Source of the DNA: Pseudomonas alkylphenolica
Lineage (GTDB): Bacteria > Pseudomonadota > Gammaproteobacteria > Pseudomonadales > Pseudomonadaceae
DNA length: 64,000 nucleotides
Assembly (NCBI RefSeq): GCF_000746525.1
Contig: NZ_CP009048.1
Span: 2,659,501-2,723,500 of the forward strand
Direction: 5' to 3'
Shown: piece after piece, positions 43,235-52,600 of the stretch
Position numbering within the stretch: the stretch's first letter is position 1
How the letters are laid out: each line of letters begins with the position of its first letter
Position numbers and translations under genes: made by a program
Notes under the pieces: generated by a model
Databases searched by the model: none
What the model saw: only the letters and a program-made list of their open reading frames with translations
What the model was told of the DNA's origin: nothing

Positions 43235-43684
43235 ATGTGCAGATTTTCGCCACTCGGCCTTTGCCTGGCCGTGTCATTGCTCAGCGTGCCGGCACTGGCC
43301 GAAACCGTGGTACCGCTCAAGGGCCAAAGCTCGCAGCAGGTCCAGCTGGATATCAACGACTGTCACAATGTCGCCAATAGCGCTTCGACCGCGCCGCCTG
43401 TAACGGGTGGCCGGGTCAGAGGCGCGGCGGTCGGCGCCGCGGCCGGTGCGGTAGGGGCCCAGGTGCGTGGTAATCAACACGACGAAGTCTATGACCGTGT
43501 CGACGACGATGTGAAGCAGGAGTATCGGCAGAATCGCGCCAAGGAAACTGCGGCCGCCGGTGCCGTGGTCGGTGGTTCGCGTCAGCGCCAGGAGCGGCGC
43601 GAGCAGCGCCGGACCAGTGAGTCGACCAATGCCTCGGCTTACACCAGTTGCTTGCAAGGCAGGGGCTATCAGGTTTCGCCCTGA
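43235..43684 (+). CDS. Glycine-zipper (YMGG-like) secreted protein
   Basis: 149 residues. Signal peptide ends near PALAE; a glycine zipper follows (GGRVRGAAVGAAAGAVGAQV), then a charged, Arg/Gln-rich tail (GGSRQRQERREQRRTSE) and a final CLQGRGYQVSP motif typical of these proteins. Two Cys (DCHN and SCLQG) could form a disulfide. Probably membrane- or cell-wall-associated; role unknown. GGAG at 43224-43227. Confidence 0.75.
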   Translation: MCRFSPLGLCLAVSLLSVPALAETVVPLKGQSSQQVQLDINDCHNVANSASTAPPVTGGRVRGAAVGAAAGAVGAQVRGNQHDEVYDRVDDDVKQEYRQNRAKETAAAGAVVGGSRQRQERREQRRTSESTNASAYTSCLQGRGYQVSP

Positions 43685-43702
43685 AAGCACAGCTTATTCC
43701 CC

Positions 43703-43783
43703 CGGTGGGAGCGGGCTTGCCCCGCGATACGATGTGACTGACAGATCGCAATCGCGGGGCAAGCCCGCTCCCACCGGGGGGGG
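43703..43783. repeat. REP inverted pair (REPIN), family A
   Basis: GGTGGGAGCGGGCTTGCCCC with GCGAT and an inverted copy ending GCCCGCTCCCACC, followed by eight G. It separates the convergent glycine-zipper and napC genes. Confidence 0.88.
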
Positions 43784-43785
43784 CG

Positions 43786-44382
43786 CTACCAGCCCTTCAC
43801 ACCATGCATATCCGGCAACCTGTGAGCGATGCCTTTGTGACAGTCGATACAGGTAGCCTCGCCTTTGGCCAGCGAGGTGGAGTGCATGGCCACAGCGCGC
43901 TTGCTCTGGCGGGTGAAGTCCATGAACTCGAAGTTGTGACAGTTTCGGCATTCGCGTGAATCGTTGGCCTTGAGCCTGGCCCATTCATGCTCGGCCAGCT
44001 CCCGGCGCAGGGCGACGAACTTGTCGCGGGTGTCGATGGTGCCGAAGATCTTGCCCCAGACCTCTTTGGAGGCCTGCATCTTGCGCGCGATCTTGTGCGT
44101 CCATTCGTGCGGCACGTGACAATCCGGGCAACTGGCACGCACGCCGGAGCGGTTGGTGTAGTGGATGGTTTCCTTGAGCTCGATGAAGACGTTGTCGCGC
44201 ATTTCATGGCACGACACGCAGAACTTCTCGGTATTGGTCATTTCCAGCGCGGTGTTGAAGCCGCCCCAGAAAATGATCCCGGCAATAAAGCCGCCAAGGG
44301 TCAAAAAGCCCAGGCTGAAATACACGCTCGGCCGACAGAGGATGCCCCAGTACTCCTTAAGCAGGGCGAACAGTGCTTTCAT
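43786..44382 (-). CDS. napC: NapC, tetrahaem quinol dehydrogenase
   Basis: 198 residues, one N-terminal membrane anchor ([22 protein letters not shown]) and four haem sites: CVSCH (55-59), CPDCH, CRNCH and CIDCH. Takes electrons from quinol and passes them to NapB. Length is as in other NapC proteins. Last gene of the operon, 10 bases after napB. Confidence 0.95.
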   Translation of the reverse strand: MKALFALLKEYWGILCRPSVYFSLGFLTLGGFIAGIIFWGGFNTALEMTNTEKFCVSCHEMRDNVFIELKETIHYTNRSGVRASCPDCHVPHEWTHKIARKMQASKEVWGKIFGTIDTRDKFVALRRELAEHEWARLKANDSRECRNCHNFEFMDFTRQSKRAVAMHSTSLAKGEATCIDCHKGIAHRLPDMHGVKGW

Positions 44383-44391
44383 GGCGCCTCC

Positions 44392-44877
44392 TCAAGGTTT
44401 CTTCGCGGCGTTGGCGTCGTCTTGCAGGATTTTGTCGATGGTTTCGAAGCTGTTGCCCACCAGCGGCTGCACCTCTTTCTGCGGCACATGGCACTGGTTG
44501 CAGAAGTAGCGGCGCGGCGATACCGCCGCCAGGGCCTGGCCGTCGCGGTCCATGTAATGGGTGATGCTGATCATCGTCGCCTGGCTGCGGGCGCTGTTGG
44601 CACGGCTGTGGCACGACAGGCACTTGTTGCCGTTCTTGTCGATCTGATAGCCGCGAATGCTGTGGGGAATGGTCGGCGGCTGGTCAGGGTAGTTGCGCTC
44701 GCGCTTGAGGTCCTTGTTTTCATCGTTGGCAATCGGTGGCGCCGGCATGCTTTGGGTCAGGGTACCGCCGGGTCGGCGACCGTCCGGGCCGGGGGCATCG
44801 AGCGGATAGTCGATTTCGGCAGCGATCACCACGCCAATCGCAGCGAGCAGGCACAACGGCAGGATTCGAAAGGTCAT
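44392..44877 (-). CDS. napB: NapB, dihaem cytochrome subunit
   Basis: 161 residues from ATG 44877 with a Sec signal (TFRILPLCLLAAIGVVIAA). Two haem sites, CLSCH (86-90) and CNQCH (126-130), and the distal-ligand histidines in IPHSI and ISITHYMD. Periplasmic electron donor to NapA. The start overlaps nothing; the napA stop is at 44889, 11 bases upstream. Confidence 0.95.
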   Translation of the reverse strand: MTFRILPLCLLAAIGVVIAAEIDYPLDAPGPDGRRPGGTLTQSMPAPPIANDENKDLKRERNYPDQPPTIPHSIRGYQIDKNGNKCLSCHSRANSARSQATMISITHYMDRDGQALAAVSPRRYFCNQCHVPQKEVQPLVGNSFETIDKILQDDANAAKKP

Positions 44878-44888
44878 GACGGTGCTCC

Positions 44889-47393
44889 TCAGGCGACGCT
44901 GATCAACTCGATGCGTATGGCGCATTTTTTGTAGTCGGTCTGCTTGGAGATCGGGTCGGTGGCATCGAGCGTGACCTTGTTGATCAGCTTGTTGGCATCG
45001 AAAAACGGCACGAACACCAGGCCTTGCGGCGGCTTGTTGCGCCCGCGGGTTTCGATGCGCGCGCGGATTTCGCCACGCCGGCTGATCAGTTTCACTTCGC
45101 TGCCGCGCCGCGCATTCAGGGCTTTGGCGTCGTCGGGGTGCATGTAGACCAAGGCATCGGGTACCGCTTTGTACAGCTCTTCGACCCGCTGGGTCATGCT
45201 CCCGGTGTGCCAGTGCTCAAGCACCCGGCCGGTGCTCAGCCAGAACGGGTAGTCGGCATCCGGGGCTTCGGCCGGCGGCTCATAGGGCAGGGCAAAGATG
45301 ATCGCTTTCTTGTCCGGGTAGCCATAGAACTGCACACCACTGCCGGCCTCGACGTACGGGTCAGTGCCCTCGCGATAACGCCAGCGAGTCTCCTTGCCGT
45401 CGACCACTGGCCAGCGCAGTCCGCGCTCACTGTGGTAGCGATCAAACGGGGCGAGGTCGTGGCCGTGACCACGGCCGAACTGGGCGTACTCTTCGAACAG
45501 GCCTTTTTGCAGGTAGAAGCCAAACGCCTTGGCCTCATCGTTCTTGTACCCGGCTTCCAGTTGCTCGACCGGAAACTGGTCGACCTGACCGTTCTTGAAC
45601 AGTACCTCGAACAAGGTTTTGCCCTTGTATTCAGGCGCCTTGGCCAACAGCTCTGCAGGCCAGGTTTCATCGGTGGTGAAACGTTTGGAAAACTCCACCA
45701 GTTGCCACAAGTCCGACTTGGCATCACCGGGCGCCGTGACCAACTGATGCCAGAACTGGGTACGACGCTCGGCGTTGCCAAAGGCGCCTTCCTTTTCCAC
45801 CCACATCGCGCTGGGCAGGATCAGGTCGGCGGCCTGAGCCGAGACGGTGGGGTAGACATCCGAGACGATCACGAAGTTCTCGGGTTTGCGCCAGCCGGGC
45901 AGCACCTCCTGCATGATGTTGGGCCCGGCATGCATGTTGTTGCTGGCCTGGGTCCAGTACACGTTGAGTACGCCATCCTTGAGCATGCGGCTTTGTTGAA
46001 CGGCATGAAAACCGACCTTCTCCTCGATGGTCCCGGCCGGCAGCTTCCAGATTTTTTCCGCAGTGGCACGGTGCTTGGGGTTGGTCACCACCAGGTCGGC
46101 GGGCAAGCGGTGCGAGAAGGTCCCGACTTCACGGGCGGTGCCGCAGGCGGAAGGCTGGCCGGTGAGGGAGAAGGGGCTGTTGCCCGGTTCGCTGATCTTG
46201 CCGGTAAGCAGGTGAATGTTGTAGATCAGGTTGTTGGCCCAGACGCCACGGGTATGTTGGTTGAAACCCATGGTCCAGAACGACACGACCTTGCGTTTGG
46301 GGTCGGCATAAAGCTCGGCCAGGGCCTTGAGGCGTTCCGCTGGCACGCCCGATTCCTTGGCGGTGCGCTCCAGGGTATAGGGGCGGACGAAGGCGGCGAA
46401 CTGTTCGAAGTTGATGTCGCTCCAGGTGTTGGCCTTGTCGGCATTCTTGGCCTGGGTCTCCAGCGGATTGTCCGGGCGCAGGCCGTAGCCGATGTCGTCG
46501 GCGCCCTGGGCGAAGCGGGTGTGCTTGCTGATGAAGTCCTTGTTGACCGCACCGCTTTCAATGATGTGATTGGCGATGTAGTTGAGGATCAACAGATCGG
46601 TCTGTGGCTTGAACACCATGGGGATGTCGGCCAGTTCGAAGCTGCGGTGCTCGAAGGTAGACAGCACCGCGACCTTGACCTGCGGCTGGCTCAGGCGCCG
46701 GTCGGTGACCCGGCTCCAGAGAATCGGGTGCATCTCGGCCATGTTCGAGCCCCAGAGCACGAAGGCATCGGTGGCCTCGATATCGTCGTAGCAGCCCATC
46801 GGCTCATCCATGCCGAAGGTGCGCATGAAGCCCATCACCGCCGAGGCCATGCAATGGCGGGCATTCGGGTCGATGTTGTTGCTGCGAAAGCCGGCCTTCA
46901 TCAGTTTGTTGGCGGCGTAACCTTCCCACACCGTCCATTGCCCTGAGCCAAACATGCCGACCGAGCCTGGACCTTTGTTCTTCAAGGCTTCCTTGAACTT
47001 CGCTTCCATGATGTCGAAGGCTTTCTCCCAGCTGACCGGCTGGAACTCGCCCTGCTTGTCGTACTGGCCGTTCTTCATGCGCAGCAGTGGCTGGGTCAGG
47101 CGGTCGTTGCCATACATGATCTTCGACAGGAAGTAGCCCTTGACGCAGTTCAAGCCGCGATTGACCTCGGCCTTGACGTCGCCATGGGTGGCTACCACGC
47201 GGTTATCGCGGGTGGCGACCATCACACTGCAACCGGTGCCGCAGAAGCGGCAGGGTGCCTTGTTCCAGTCCAGGGTGACCATGTCCGCTTCGGTAATCAG
47301 GTTACTGGCGGTGGTATAGATCGGCAGGCCGGCCGCTGCCGCAGCAATGGCGGCGGCCTGGGCTTTGGCGAATTCACGGCGGGTCATGCTCAT
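44889..47393 (-). CDS. napA: NapA, periplasmic nitrate reductase catalytic subunit
   Basis: 834 residues, full length. Tat signal [13 protein letters not shown]; 4Fe-4S cysteines 48, 51, 55 and 83 (CRFCGTGC then LNC); molybdenum ligand Cys181 in [13 protein letters not shown]. Binds bis-MGD and reduces nitrate to nitrite in the periplasm. The start ATGA overlaps the napD stop. All key residues are present. Confidence 0.97.
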   Translation of the reverse strand: MSMTRREFAKAQAAAIAAAAAGLPIYTTASNLITEADMVTLDWNKAPCRFCGTGCSVMVATRDNRVVATHGDVKAEVNRGLNCVKGYFLSKIMYGNDRLTQPLLRMKNGQYDKQGEFQPVSWEKAFDIMEAKFKEALKNKGPGSVGMFGSGQWTVWEGYAANKLMKAGFRSNNIDPNARHCMASAVMGFMRTFGMDEPMGCYDDIEATDAFVLWGSNMAEMHPILWSRVTDRRLSQPQVKVAVLSTFEHRSFELADIPMVFKPQTDLLILNYIANHIIESGAVNKDFISKHTRFAQGADDIGYGLRPDNPLETQAKNADKANTWSDINFEQFAAFVRPYTLERTAKESGVPAERLKALAELYADPKRKVVSFWTMGFNQHTRGVWANNLIYNIHLLTGKISEPGNSPFSLTGQPSACGTAREVGTFSHRLPADLVVTNPKHRATAEKIWKLPAGTIEEKVGFHAVQQSRMLKDGVLNVYWTQASNNMHAGPNIMQEVLPGWRKPENFVIVSDVYPTVSAQAADLILPSAMWVEKEGAFGNAERRTQFWHQLVTAPGDAKSDLWQLVEFSKRFTTDETWPAELLAKAPEYKGKTLFEVLFKNGQVDQFPVEQLEAGYKNDEAKAFGFYLQKGLFEEYAQFGRGHGHDLAPFDRYHSERGLRWPVVDGKETRWRYREGTDPYVEAGSGVQFYGYPDKKAIIFALPYEPPAEAPDADYPFWLSTGRVLEHWHTGSMTQRVEELYKAVPDALVYMHPDDAKALNARRGSEVKLISRRGEIRARIETRGRNKPPQGLVFVPFFDANKLINKVTLDATDPISKQTDYKKCAIRIELISVA

Positions 47394-47650
47394 TCGATCT
47401 CTCCTGCTGGGTCGAGGAGTTCGTGATAGATCAACGCCGCATTGAGTACGCCCGGCAAATTGTTGATCTGGTCGATGCGCTGCAAAATCTGGTTTTCATC
47501 TACCGCCTCAAGCACCACCACTAACTTTCCGGCGCTACTTTCCTGGTGTAATTCCAGGCCGTCGAGCAGGCTCAAGTTGGCTTTGACTGCATCAAACAGT
47601 TCCGGGCGGGCAAGTACTACAAGGCTGGCAATATGTCGGGCTTCGTCCAT
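47390..47650 (-). CDS. napD: NapD, NapA-signal chaperone
   Basis: 86 residues of NapD type ([34 protein letters not shown]). Binds the NapA Tat signal in the cytoplasm until cofactor insertion. Overlaps napA by 4 bases and starts 33 bases after napE. Confidence 0.93.
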   Translation of the reverse strand: MDEARHIASLVVLARPELFDAVKANLSLLDGLELHQESSAGKLVVVLEAVDENQILQRIDQINNLPGVLNAALIYHELLDPAGEIE

Positions 47651-47683
47651 GCAGTGGCTCCACTAGATAGCGTTGGCGGTCTA

Positions 47684-47851
47684 TCAGTTGGGCGGCCCGG
47701 GCGGGCCGTAGAGCATTTGTAAAAACCAGATGATGAAGCCGTAGCCACCGACGATCGCCACCGATAGCAGGGGGAACAGGCAGGCGACAAGGAAGATGAA
47801 CAGCAGGGCTTCCTTGCGCCGTACAGGTTTTTGTTCTTCAGCCGATGGCAT
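47684..47851 (-). CDS. napE: NapE, small membrane protein
   Basis: 55 residues, short enough to be missed by length filters. MPSAEEQKPVRRKEALLFIF begins with a polar, charged head and is followed by one membrane helix (VACLFPLLSVAIVGGYGFIIWFL in parts) and the tail YGPPGPPN. GGAG lies 6-9 bases before ATG 47851. First gene of napEDABC. NapE function is not settled. Confidence 0.9.
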   Translation of the reverse strand: MPSAEEQKPVRRKEALLFIFLVACLFPLLSVAIVGGYGFIIWFLQMLYGPPGPPN

Positions 47852-48030
47852 TGGATGCTCTCCAAGCAGACTTGGGTTGAGCGTAGATCACCGCGGTGAA
47901 GTGGCTAAATCATTGCAGCTGAATTAGACCGGCGGCATTACTGTTGCAGGCCAAGGGTTTCGACAGTTTGGCGAACGCCCCAGTAATGCTATTAAGAATA
48001 ATTATTGTTTATTGGCTGGCCCGCACAGCA

Positions 48031-49221
48031 TTACTTCAGACAGGTCTTCAGGAATTGTTCTCGGTCTTGATGCATCTGCAAGTGGGTTTTTCCTGCGGCA
48101 TACTCCAGACCGGCAAGGCCCATTTTCAGCGCAAGTTCCGGATGCCGCGCCGCATGAAGAATAGCCTCTGCCAGACTGGATGGATTCCCCGTTTCGAAGA
48201 TAAGCGCGGTGTCCTTGTCGGTAATATCCAGGATGCCGTAAGTGTCTGAGGCGATGACCGGGGTGCCCTGGCTGAACGCGTCGAAAATGATCCTCGGTTG
48301 TTCCTGCTTTAGCGTGGGAACCAGCACCCAGTCGTGGTGTGAAACGACCTTGAAGAATTCTTCTCCGTAATTGACGTTGTCTTGATACTTCACGGTGACG
48401 CCGCCATGGGGCTCCCTTGCAAAGTGCCGGCAGTTTTCTTCCAGATCGCCCGAACCCATGATGGTGATGTTTATATTCACGTCGTGGGATTTCAATTGCT
48501 CGATGGCGGCGAGCACAACAAGCACGCCTTTGTCGGCGACGAGGCGGGAGGGGAAGAGTATGTTCAGTTTGCCATCGGCTTTGTCATTGAATCTGCGCGT
48601 GACCGCTTCCGGATTTGTAAAATTGCTTTTATCCACCCAGGTTGCAGGGTTGATAAGTGTCCGGCGTTTCTCGTTGCCGAGAAAATAATCCCGGTAAAAT
48701 GATTGGGTGAATATTCTCGAATTTGCCGCCCTCAAACAACATCTCAACAGGGTTTTGTGAGCGTAATGTTCAATTGTTTTTCGAGGGGTTTTAGCCTCGC
48801 CCTGACCCAGCATCCAGAACGACGACTCGATGACGATAATCCATTGAAAGGGCATGAACGGCTTGAGCAGTAACAAATAAAACGACAAGGGGAACGCCCA
48901 GCCGGCACCATCGGAGTGAACGATTTTTGCTTGCTTGCAGGCCTTGATGACAGTGACAAAGTTTGGCAGGAAATTCTTGAGTACCGATAGAATGCCACGG
49001 TCATTCTTCAGCTCGAAAAGCCACTTTATATCCAGATCGCTAATGTCTTGCAGACCCTCCAGGCTTCTGCTTTTGACAACCGGGCAGCAGATGCCGAAGC
49101 TTTGTATGTAGTTCAAGTGCAGTTTCAGGTCTTTAGCCCACAAAGGGTCGGTAAATATTCTTCCTTGGCTGTCTTTCTTTATCACTATCCTGGTGAACAG
49201 GATGTAGGGCTTTTTGATCAT
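48031..49221 (-). CDS. Family-4-type glycosyltransferase
   Basis: 396 residues from ATG 49221. C-terminal GT-B half: ILFPSRLVADKGVLVVLAAIE, INITIMGSGDLEENC, and EQPRIIFDAFSQGTPVIASD; the second acid of the family EX7E motif is Asp here instead of Glu. The N-terminal half (residues 1-190) is less conserved. G+C is clearly lower than around it, and no other polysaccharide genes are next to it, which suggests acquisition. Its start overlaps the stop of a short lipoprotein-like frame (ATGA). Acceptor sugar unknown. Confidence 0.82.
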   Translation of the reverse strand: MIKKPYILFTRIVIKKDSQGRIFTDPLWAKDLKLHLNYIQSFGICCPVVKSRSLEGLQDISDLDIKWLFELKNDRGILSVLKNFLPNFVTVIKACKQAKIVHSDGAGWAFPLSFYLLLLKPFMPFQWIIVIESSFWMLGQGEAKTPRKTIEHYAHKTLLRCCLRAANSRIFTQSFYRDYFLGNEKRRTLINPATWVDKSNFTNPEAVTRRFNDKADGKLNILFPSRLVADKGVLVVLAAIEQLKSHDVNINITIMGSGDLEENCRHFAREPHGGVTVKYQDNVNYGEEFFKVVSHHDWVLVPTLKQEQPRIIFDAFSQGTPVIASDTYGILDITDKDTALIFETGNPSSLAEAILHAARHPELALKMGLAGLEYAAGKTHLQMHQDREQFLKTCLK

Positions 49222-49379
49222 ATTCCCCTCACATGGAGCTGCTGACTGCTGCAAGTGATCTTCCCTACGGTATCAACCACTTCATGTGATGAACAGGCTG
49301 TCAACGAGGACAGCAAAGATGCCATAAACACTGATTTACCTGAGTTTCGCGTTGACGAGCCAATCGTTTGTTTACCCAT
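49218..49379 (-). CDS. Candidate mini-lipoprotein coupled to the glycosyltransferase
   Basis: 53 residues from ATG 49379: a basic start (MGKQTIGSSTRNSGK), a hydrophobic stretch and a lipobox-like SLTAC, leaving a ~25-residue mature part with a second Cys. Its stop overlaps the glycosyltransferase start (TGA/ATG). The ribosome-binding site is weak (CAGG). It may be a true small lipoprotein, a leader, or the remnant of a longer gene. Confidence 0.4.
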   Translation of the reverse strand: MGKQTIGSSTRNSGKSVFMASLLSSLTACSSHEVVDTVGKITCSSQQLHVRGI

Positions 49380-49485
49380 AAACCTGAAAGCCTGCGCCAC
49401 CTGTTTGGCCAAATGTGTTCATCCCGACAGTGGGCGCAGGGAACGCAGTCCAGTGTCGTGTGCGGGCCAGCACAATGATGTCCAA

Positions 49486-49500
49486 TTGTCATCGTGACAA
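49486..49500. promoter_or_regulatory. Perfect 15-bp palindrome TTGTCA-TCG-TGACAA (second copy)
   Basis: Reverse complement of the site at 16511-16525. It is followed at once by AAAGGA (49504-49509) and an ATG at 49515, so it looks like an operator next to a start site, but the frame there ends after 32 codons in REP sequence. Confidence 0.5.
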
Positions 49501-49514
49501 ACGAAAGGATAGCC

Positions 49515-49613
49515 ATGCCCTACAAAATCGGGAGGGGTCGTCAGCTTTTTTTTAAACGGTACTGCCAGGCTCCCGGTGGGAGCGAGGCTTGCCCCGCGAT
49601 GCGATATATCTGA
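49515..49613 (+). CDS. Very short ORF (32 aa) after the second palindrome; remnant or leader
   Basis: ATG 49515 has AAAGGA 6 bases upstream. The frame runs MPYKIGRGRQLFFKRYCQ, then enters the REP (GGSEACPAMRYI) and stops. A run of eight T lies at 49546-49553. It may be what is left of a deleted gene, the REP having replaced the rest. I do not claim a product. Confidence 0.25.
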   Translation: MPYKIGRGRQLFFKRYCQAPGGSEACPAMRYI

Positions 49614-49652
49614 CAGTTCGCAATCGCGGGGCAAGCCCGCTCCCACCGGGAG
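49572..49652. repeat. REP inverted pair (REPIN), family A
   Basis: CCCGGTGGGAGCGAGGCTTG with CCCCGCGAT and an inverted copy ending GCCCGCTCCCACCGGGAG. One core base differs (GAGGC). It lies 10 bases after the autotransporter stop. Confidence 0.88.
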
Positions 49653-49661
49653 CCTGTGAGG

Positions 49662-52600
49662 CTAGAACTTGACCTTGATCCCGATCATCCCTTCGTAGCC
49701 GTGGCTATCGTTATCCAGCCCTTTTTCGTAGCCGGCAGAGACGTGGATCGTAGTCTTCTCGCTGGCTTGGTAGTCCACACCAAGGTTTACCTCAGTCCAA
49801 GTGCCGCCCAGATCAGTAGTGAAGGGGACAAAGCCGTCATGGGACGAGAACTCGGTTTTCGGTGAGCTTTTGAACTCGTGCCAGATGCTTGGGCGTACCC
49901 AGATGTTGGTGCGGTGCAGTTTGCCTTTGTCGTCCTCACGGAACATGTCTTTGTCGATGCGTACCCCCAGACGGCCTGTCAGCGAATCGACGTCTTCGAA
50001 GCGCACCTCGGAGGCGGCGTCGTGGCTGTCATTGATCTTGATCTTGCTGACAATCACCTGGGCTTGCGGCTCGATCTTCAGCGATTCGTCCTTGTTCAGT
50101 TTGAACGGATAACCGGCTTCCAGCGACGCGGTGATGCCTTTGCCCTTGGTTTTGAAGCGCGGCAGGTCTTGCGGGTTGGCCTGGATATCGAAGTGATTGA
50201 ATTGCAGCACACCGTCCAGGTACCAACCTGCCGGGCCAAAGTGCGTCCAGTAGCCACCCAGGCCAACGGCGCGGACCTTGGCATCGCCAGCGGCACTGCC
50301 ATCGGTGTGGTCGATGTCACCGGCGATCTTGCCGGCGGACAGCGAGATCCCGGCCTGATCGGTACTGCCATCGGTGTCTTCACCGTGGTACAGGTCGATA
50401 CCGACCTGGAACGCTTGCTGGCTGTAGTCATAACGGCTGCCGTTGTTCAGGTCCTGGTCGCCCTGGCCATAGATCAGGCGGCCCCAGCCCAGCGATGGGC
50501 CATAGTCGCTTTGCGCCTCGGCCGGGAGCGGCTCGACCGAATTACGTACTTCTTCGCCCATGCGTTCGTGCAGGGTGTCGACCAGCATGCGGCTGTAGCG
50601 CAGGGTCATGCCGGGGATGGCGCTGTACAGCGAGGTTTCCGGGCGGTAGTTGGGCACCTGAGGTGAAGGTTGAGTCGGATTGACGACGGGCTTCGGTGCT
50701 GGATCGACGGGGGCAGGGTCAACAGGAGTCGGGTCAACCGGGGTAGGATCAACGGGAGTCGGGTCAACCGGGGTAGGGTCAACAGGTGTCGGATCGACCG
50801 GAGTGGCATCCTTGGTCGAACGCAGGTACCAGGCCTGGGCATTGCTGTCGTCCAGACTGGCGCGGTGCAGGGTGTACTCGTACGGGCCAGCCTTGACCCG
50901 GCTGAGCAGTCTGAACGCTTGCTCCTGGGTGGTGCCACCGTTGATCGCATCGACGACCTGGATACCGTTGCCTTGAGTCAACGCGCCGGGGCCTCCGGCG
51001 TTTTTGATCTGCAGGTTGCTGCTGCCGCTTGCCTGGCCGCCATCGATGACCAGTTTGTCGGAGGGCGATTGATCGTCATACAGGTAGGTATTGAGGGCGA
51101 TGGTGCCGTTGTTGCCCTGGTATTGATTGGCCGTGAGGGTCTTGTAGCTGCCGCCGGAGGGGGCGCTGAAGTCGATCAGGCTGTTGTCGTTGCTCAGGCT
51201 GCTGAGGTTGGAGTTGCCGGTGAGTTTCCACAGGCTGGTGTCACTCATGCTCAGGTTCGAGGTGCTGCCCGATGCGGTGGTGGCGGTACCATTGACCTGG
51301 GAGCTTGCCAGGTTGATGGTGGCCAGGCCCGCCTGGTTTGCATTGGCATCGACGTGCAGCCATTGGCCGCTGCCGCCTGCGATCACGTCCTCGAAGTTGA
51401 TGTCACCGATGCCGTACACGGCGACGGTCGCGCCGTTCTGGTTATGCAGCACTGTGCTGCTCAGGTCGGCCTGGCTTACGCCAGTACTGCTGCCTTGCAG
51501 GTACAGGGCTGCAGCATTGCTGCCAGCGGCGCTTACCGTCGACTGCTCGGCGCTGAGCTGGCCGCCGTCCTTGACCAGCATGCCATGGGCGTCGGCGCCC
51601 TGGGTGATGACGCTGGCCTGTTTGAGGATTGCCGAGCTCGGGGCACTGTTGACCAGTACGCCATGGGCGCCGACGCCGCTGGTGCTGGCAACGCTGTTGT
51701 CGGCTTGTAACTGGCCGCCGCGTTCAGCCTGCAAGGCAGCCGAGTTGTCGCCGTGGGTGCGGATGCTGGAGTCCTTGAGCTCCAGGGTGGCGCTCAGGCC
51801 GTCCTTGAAGTTGCGGCTCACCCGGGCACCACTGGCATTGGCACCGAGAGTTTCGATCGTCACGCTGTTGGCTTCAAGCGAGACGTTGCCGGGTTTTGGG
51901 CCGCCGATGCCGGCGTACAGGCCAATCGAACGATCGCCTTCAGTCTTCACCGAAACGCCGTTGAGTTGCATGCTGCCACCGTCATCCACGGCGGCGCCGT
52001 AGGCCTGCTGGCCTTTGGTCAGAAGATGGGTGCCGTTGGCGATCAGCAGGGCGCCTTCATTGCGCGAGGCCAGGGCATGCGGGAAGGTCAGGTTGGACTG
52101 CACGGGAGAGCCGTCGCCGGAGGTGGTCACGGTGCCACCATTGAGGATCACGGTGGCGTTCTGGTTGGCGACCACGCCCATGGCATTGTCGTTGCCGGAG
52201 GTATAGACGTTGACGTTGTCGGCGGTGATCGTTGCGTTCCCGGCACTGATCCCGGTCGAGTAGTTGCCTTCGGTGCTGACACTGCCGTTGCTGATCTTGA
52301 TGTCTGCACCAGCGCCTGCGCTGATGCCATAACTGGTTTTCTGCGAGGTGCGGACCTGGCTGTCACTGAGCACCAGGGTCGAGCCTGCGCCGTCTACCAG
52401 CACGCCAGGCGACCAAGGGCCGATGGCGTTGATAGCGTCGACGGCAATCTTGCTTTGACTCACCTGAGCCTGAGCGCCGCCGGTGATGTTCAGGCCGATC
52501 GAGCGGGCGCCGAGTACCGAGATATCGCTGTCGGACACCACGGCCGTGCTGCCAGCGCCTTCGACTGACACGCCGTGGCCATAGGTGCCCTGGGCTGCCA

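Noticed and set aside
45024..46946. 640-codon plus-strand frame opposite napA
   Set aside because: Antisense shadow; napA has all cofactor residues.
47873..47890. Possible FNR/Anr box upstream of napE (TTGAGCGTAGATCA)
   Set aside because: Half-site spacing is off by one from TTGAT-N4-ATCAA and the match is poor.
49255..49497. 80-codon plus-strand frame upstream of the second palindrome
   Set aside because: GTG start without a ribosome-binding site, no signature, and it overlaps the better-supported mini-lipoprotein frame on the other strand.
4870..49652. Repeated ~25-bp palindromes considered as a dispersed CRISPR
   Set aside because: They are scattered between genes, often as inverted pairs, with no regular spacers and no cas genes; they are REP elements.
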